The notes under the pieces were generated by a model, which saw only the letters and a list, made by a program, of their open reading frames with translations, ran no database searches and was not told the DNA's origin. 64,000 nucleotides of DNA from Novosphingobium rosa NBRC 15208 (GTDB lineage: Bacteria; Pseudomonadota; Alphaproteobacteria; Sphingomonadales; Sphingomonadaceae): positions 18,752 through 82,751 of the forward strand of contig NZ_BCZE01000037.1 of NCBI RefSeq assembly GCF_001598555.1, given 5' to 3'. Below are positions 62,107 through 64,000 of this stretch, one piece after another (position 1 is the first letter of the stretch; every line of letters starts with the position of its first letter). The position numbers and the translations under genes are program-made.

Positions 62107-63035
62107 ACGGCTTTCGCGCGGGCGTGGAACTGGGGGGCACCAAGACCATCGCCGTGATCGGACGCGGGCAAGAGATCGTCGAACGCATCACCTTTCCCAC
62201 CACCACGCCCGAAGCCACGCTGGGCGCCGTGGCCGGTCAGCTTGCCGCATGGCATGCAACCTTTCGCCCCGAGGCGCTGGGCATAGCCAGCTTTGGCCCC
62301 ATTGCGCTGAATGCCCGCCACGGCGCGCATGGTCATATGCTGCCCACGCCCAAGGCCGGCTGGTCGGGCGCGGATGTGCTGGGCATCCTGAGCGCCGCCA
62401 TGCCGGTGCCGGTCGCGCTGCACACCGATGTCACCGCCGCCGCTCTGGCCGAGCAGCGCTGGGGCGCGGCGCGGGGTTTGAGCGATATCGCCTACATCAC
62501 CATCGGCACCGGCATCGGCATGGGGGTGATCGCCGGGGGCCAGCCCGTGACGGGCCGCATGCATCCCGAGGCGGGGCATCTGCGCGTGCGCCGCCTGCCG
62601 GGGGACAGGTTCGCCGGGGTTTGCTCTTTCCATGGCGATTGCCTCGAAGGTCTGGCATCGGGCCCCGCCATCGCGGCGCGCGCGGGCATGACGGCGGATC
62701 TGCTGCCCGAGGATCATCCGGCGTGGCTGCCGGTGACCGATGCGCTGGCCGAGGGCATCGCGACCCTGATGCTGACCCTCTCCTGCGAGCGGATCGTGAT
62801 CGGCGGTGGCGTGGGGCTGGGGCGCCCGCATCTGCTGCCGCTGGTGCGCGGCAGGATCGCGGGAAAACTGGGCGGCTATCTGCCTTCGCTGGGCGAGGCG
62901 GAGATCGCCGCGCTGGTCGTGCCCGCCGCGCTTGGGGGGGATGCCGGGCCGCTGGGCACGCTGGCGCTGGCCGACACCGCGCTGCCTGCCCGCGTTTTGG
63001 CATGCGCGGAGGCTGAACGACAGGCGGTACGATAA
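62103..63035 (+). CDS. ROK family sugar kinase (fructokinase-like)
   Basis: 310 residues from ATG 62103, overlapping the GH2 stop (ATGA). ATP-binding GVELGGTKTIAVIG and the zinc motif HPEAGHLRVRRLPGDRF...CSFHGDCLEGLASGPA match the ROK fructokinase/mannokinase group. It phosphorylates the imported hexose in the cytoplasm. Its zinc motif is complete, unlike that of the ROK regulator at 50921. Confidence 0.9.
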   Translation: MNGFRAGVELGGTKTIAVIGRGQEIVERITFPTTTPEATLGAVAGQLAAWHATFRPEALGIASFGPIALNARHGAHGHMLPTPKAGWSGADVLGILSAAMPVPVALHTDVTAAALAEQRWGAARGLSDIAYITIGTGIGMGVIAGGQPVTGRMHPEAGHLRVRRLPGDRFAGVCSFHGDCLEGLASGPAIAARAGMTADLLPEDHPAWLPVTDALAEGIATLMLTLSCERIVIGGGVGLGRPHLLPLVRGRIAGKLGGYLPSLGEAEIAALVVPAALGGDAGPLGTLALADTALPARVLACAEAERQAVR

Positions 63036-63106
63036 GGGCGGCCCGTTTCACGGAACTGACATGCTGCGCGCCTACCGGAACGCGACTCTTCTGTTCGCGA
63101 GGAACC

Positions 63107-63688
63107 GTGTCCGTCATCCGTCCCATCGACCGCTGGTTTATCGAGGAGGTTCTCCCCTGTGAGGGCCGCCTGCTGGCCGCGGCCCAGCGCTTGTGCCGCG
63201 ATCCCGAGGATGCGCGCGATCTGGTGCAGGACGTGCTGGCCCGCATGCTGACCATTGAGGGGTGGAGCGCCATCGCTGCGCCGCAGGCCTATATGCTGCG
63301 GATCATGCGCAATATGGCGATCGAGCGGATGCGCCGCGCCCGCATCGTCGATTTCCGCCAGCTGAGCGAGGTCGATCAGATCGATCTGGCCGACGATGCC
63401 CCGGATCAGCAGCGCATCGCCGAGGATCGCGAGGCGCTGGCCCATTTCCAGCATGCCTTGGGCGCGCTGCCCGAGCGCTGCCGCGAGGTTTTCGTGCGCC
63501 GCCGTCTGGAAGATCAGCCCCCGCGCGCCATTGCCGAGGCGCTGGACGTCAGCCTCTCCACGCTGGAAAAGCGTCTGGCGCGCGCGATCCATCTGCTGAC
63601 CTGCGCCATGGCCCCATGGAGGCAGCAGCACCATGGCGAACCACCCTTGCAGGATGCGCCCGGGCGCGATAGCGCGGCGGGCGGTTAG
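63107..63688 (+). CDS. ECF sigma factor (FecI type)
   Basis: 193 residues from GTG 63107. Region 2 is RLLAAAQRLCRDPEDARDLVQDVLARML and region 4 is ALGALPERCREVFVRRRLEDQPPRAIAEALDVSLSTLEKRLARAI. FecI-type factors switch on TonB receptor operons when a receptor signals through FecR. The following gene encodes a FecR-like protein. Confidence 0.9.
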   Translation: MSVIRPIDRWFIEEVLPCEGRLLAAAQRLCRDPEDARDLVQDVLARMLTIEGWSAIAAPQAYMLRIMRNMAIERMRRARIVDFRQLSEVDQIDLADDAPDQQRIAEDREALAHFQHALGALPERCREVFVRRRLEDQPPRAIAEALDVSLSTLEKRLARAIHLLTCAMAPWRQQHHGEPPLQDAPGRDSAAGG

Positions 63689-63796
63689 CGCGATCCGCGC
63701 GCATCGCCGGAAATCTTGCTCCGGGCGGGAGAGGATTTGGCGGTTTGCGGCGCCTCAATCGTCCATGCTCTGGGCAAGCCATGAAAGAGAGATCCG

Positions 63797-64000
63797 TTGA
63801 CGCGGAAAAATGACGATTTTTCAGAGCTGATGCCAGAGTCGATGGGGGATCCGGTCGCCGCTCAGGCCGCGCTCTGGCTGGCGCGCCATCAGCTTGGCAC
63901 GCTGGACGACAAGGCCTTCCAGCACTGGCGGCGCGCCGATCCGCGCCATGCTCTGGCCTTTGCCCGCGCACTGGCGGCGTGGGATGCGGCGGGCCGCCTG
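63797..64000 (+). CDS. FecR-type anti-sigma factor (5' part; runs off the window)
   Basis: The frame from TTG 63797 runs to the right edge (68 codons); an ATG at 63830 is an alternative start. AAQAALWLARHQLGTLDDKAFQHWRRADPRHALAFARALAAWD matches the N-terminal DUF4880 region of FecR proteins, which bind the sigma factor. It follows the ECF gene by 108 bp, as expected. The membrane and periplasmic parts are outside the window. Confidence 0.82.
   Translation, partial: MTRKNDDFSELMPESMGDPVAAQAALWLARHQLGTLDDKAFQHWRRADPRHALAFARALAAWDAAGRL

Noticed and set aside
1..64000. CRISPR arrays, rRNA or tRNA genes, insertion sequences
   Set aside because: No regularly spaced repeats, no recognisable tRNA or rRNA segments, and no transposase-like proteins were seen.

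Overview
The window is GC-rich, gene-dense DNA from an alphaproteobacterium, most likely of the Sphingomonadales (Novosphingobium/Sphingobium type). The signs are four large TonB-dependent receptors with EIVVTA or IVVTGSRIP N-termini, an UrcA-family protein, a TPR-sulfotransferase, a PQQ operon, and intergenic palindromes bounded by TAGAGC/GCTCTA. This assignment is an inference from gene style. I saw no rRNA, tRNA, CRISPR array, transposase or phage gene.

Layout. 0-2.5 kb: the end of an unknown gene, a tautomerase/SDR pair and a divergent LysR regulator. 2.6-7.8 kb (minus): an apparent operon of TonB receptor, 2Fe-2S ferredoxin, a metallo-beta-lactamase-fold protein that has lost its HxHxDH motif, and an intact Tat-exported paralogue. 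8.4-19.4 kb (plus): a long operon with an ABC importer (lipoprotein, permease, ATPase), a NikR-like ribbon-helix-helix regulator, two DUF1989 proteins, a biotin-dependent urea/guanidine carboxylase, allophanate hydrolase and a beta-propeller protein. DUF1989 pairs of this kind are now known as carboxyguanidine deiminases, so this is best read as guanidine nitrogen assimilation. Three exact copies of TATTAC-N14-GTAATA lie between the two divergent operons and just before the regulator gene, so both operons probably form one regulon.

19.5-25.6 kb: UrcA, a small secreted protein, a TPR-sulfotransferase, two sterol-desaturase-family hydroxylases flanking a LysR regulator, and a membrane protein. 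25.9-29.9 kb: pqqABCDE followed by a proline iminopeptidase. 30.3-34.6 kb: a TonB receptor, a DsbA-like protein, a DCC-family protein and a decayed sbmA/bacA gene. 35-38 kb: a CHAP-domain peptidase, a ZIP transporter and a CobW-type GTPase, each with a Zur-like palindrome, suggesting a zinc-starvation locus. 38-43 kb: an EmrAB-type efflux pump with outer-membrane factor and TetR regulator, with a long inverted repeat at the divergent promoter.

43-51 kb: a diguanylate cyclase, an orphan TonB receptor, a chemoreceptor, and an SDR with divergent AraC regulator. 50.9-63 kb: a carbohydrate-utilisation locus with ROK repressor, mannonate-dehydratase-like protein, TonB receptor, sugar:H+ symporter, GH43, GH2 beta-galactosidase and ROK sugar kinase, the last four translationally coupled by 4-bp overlaps. 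63.1 kb to the end: an ECF sigma factor and the start of a FecR anti-sigma factor.
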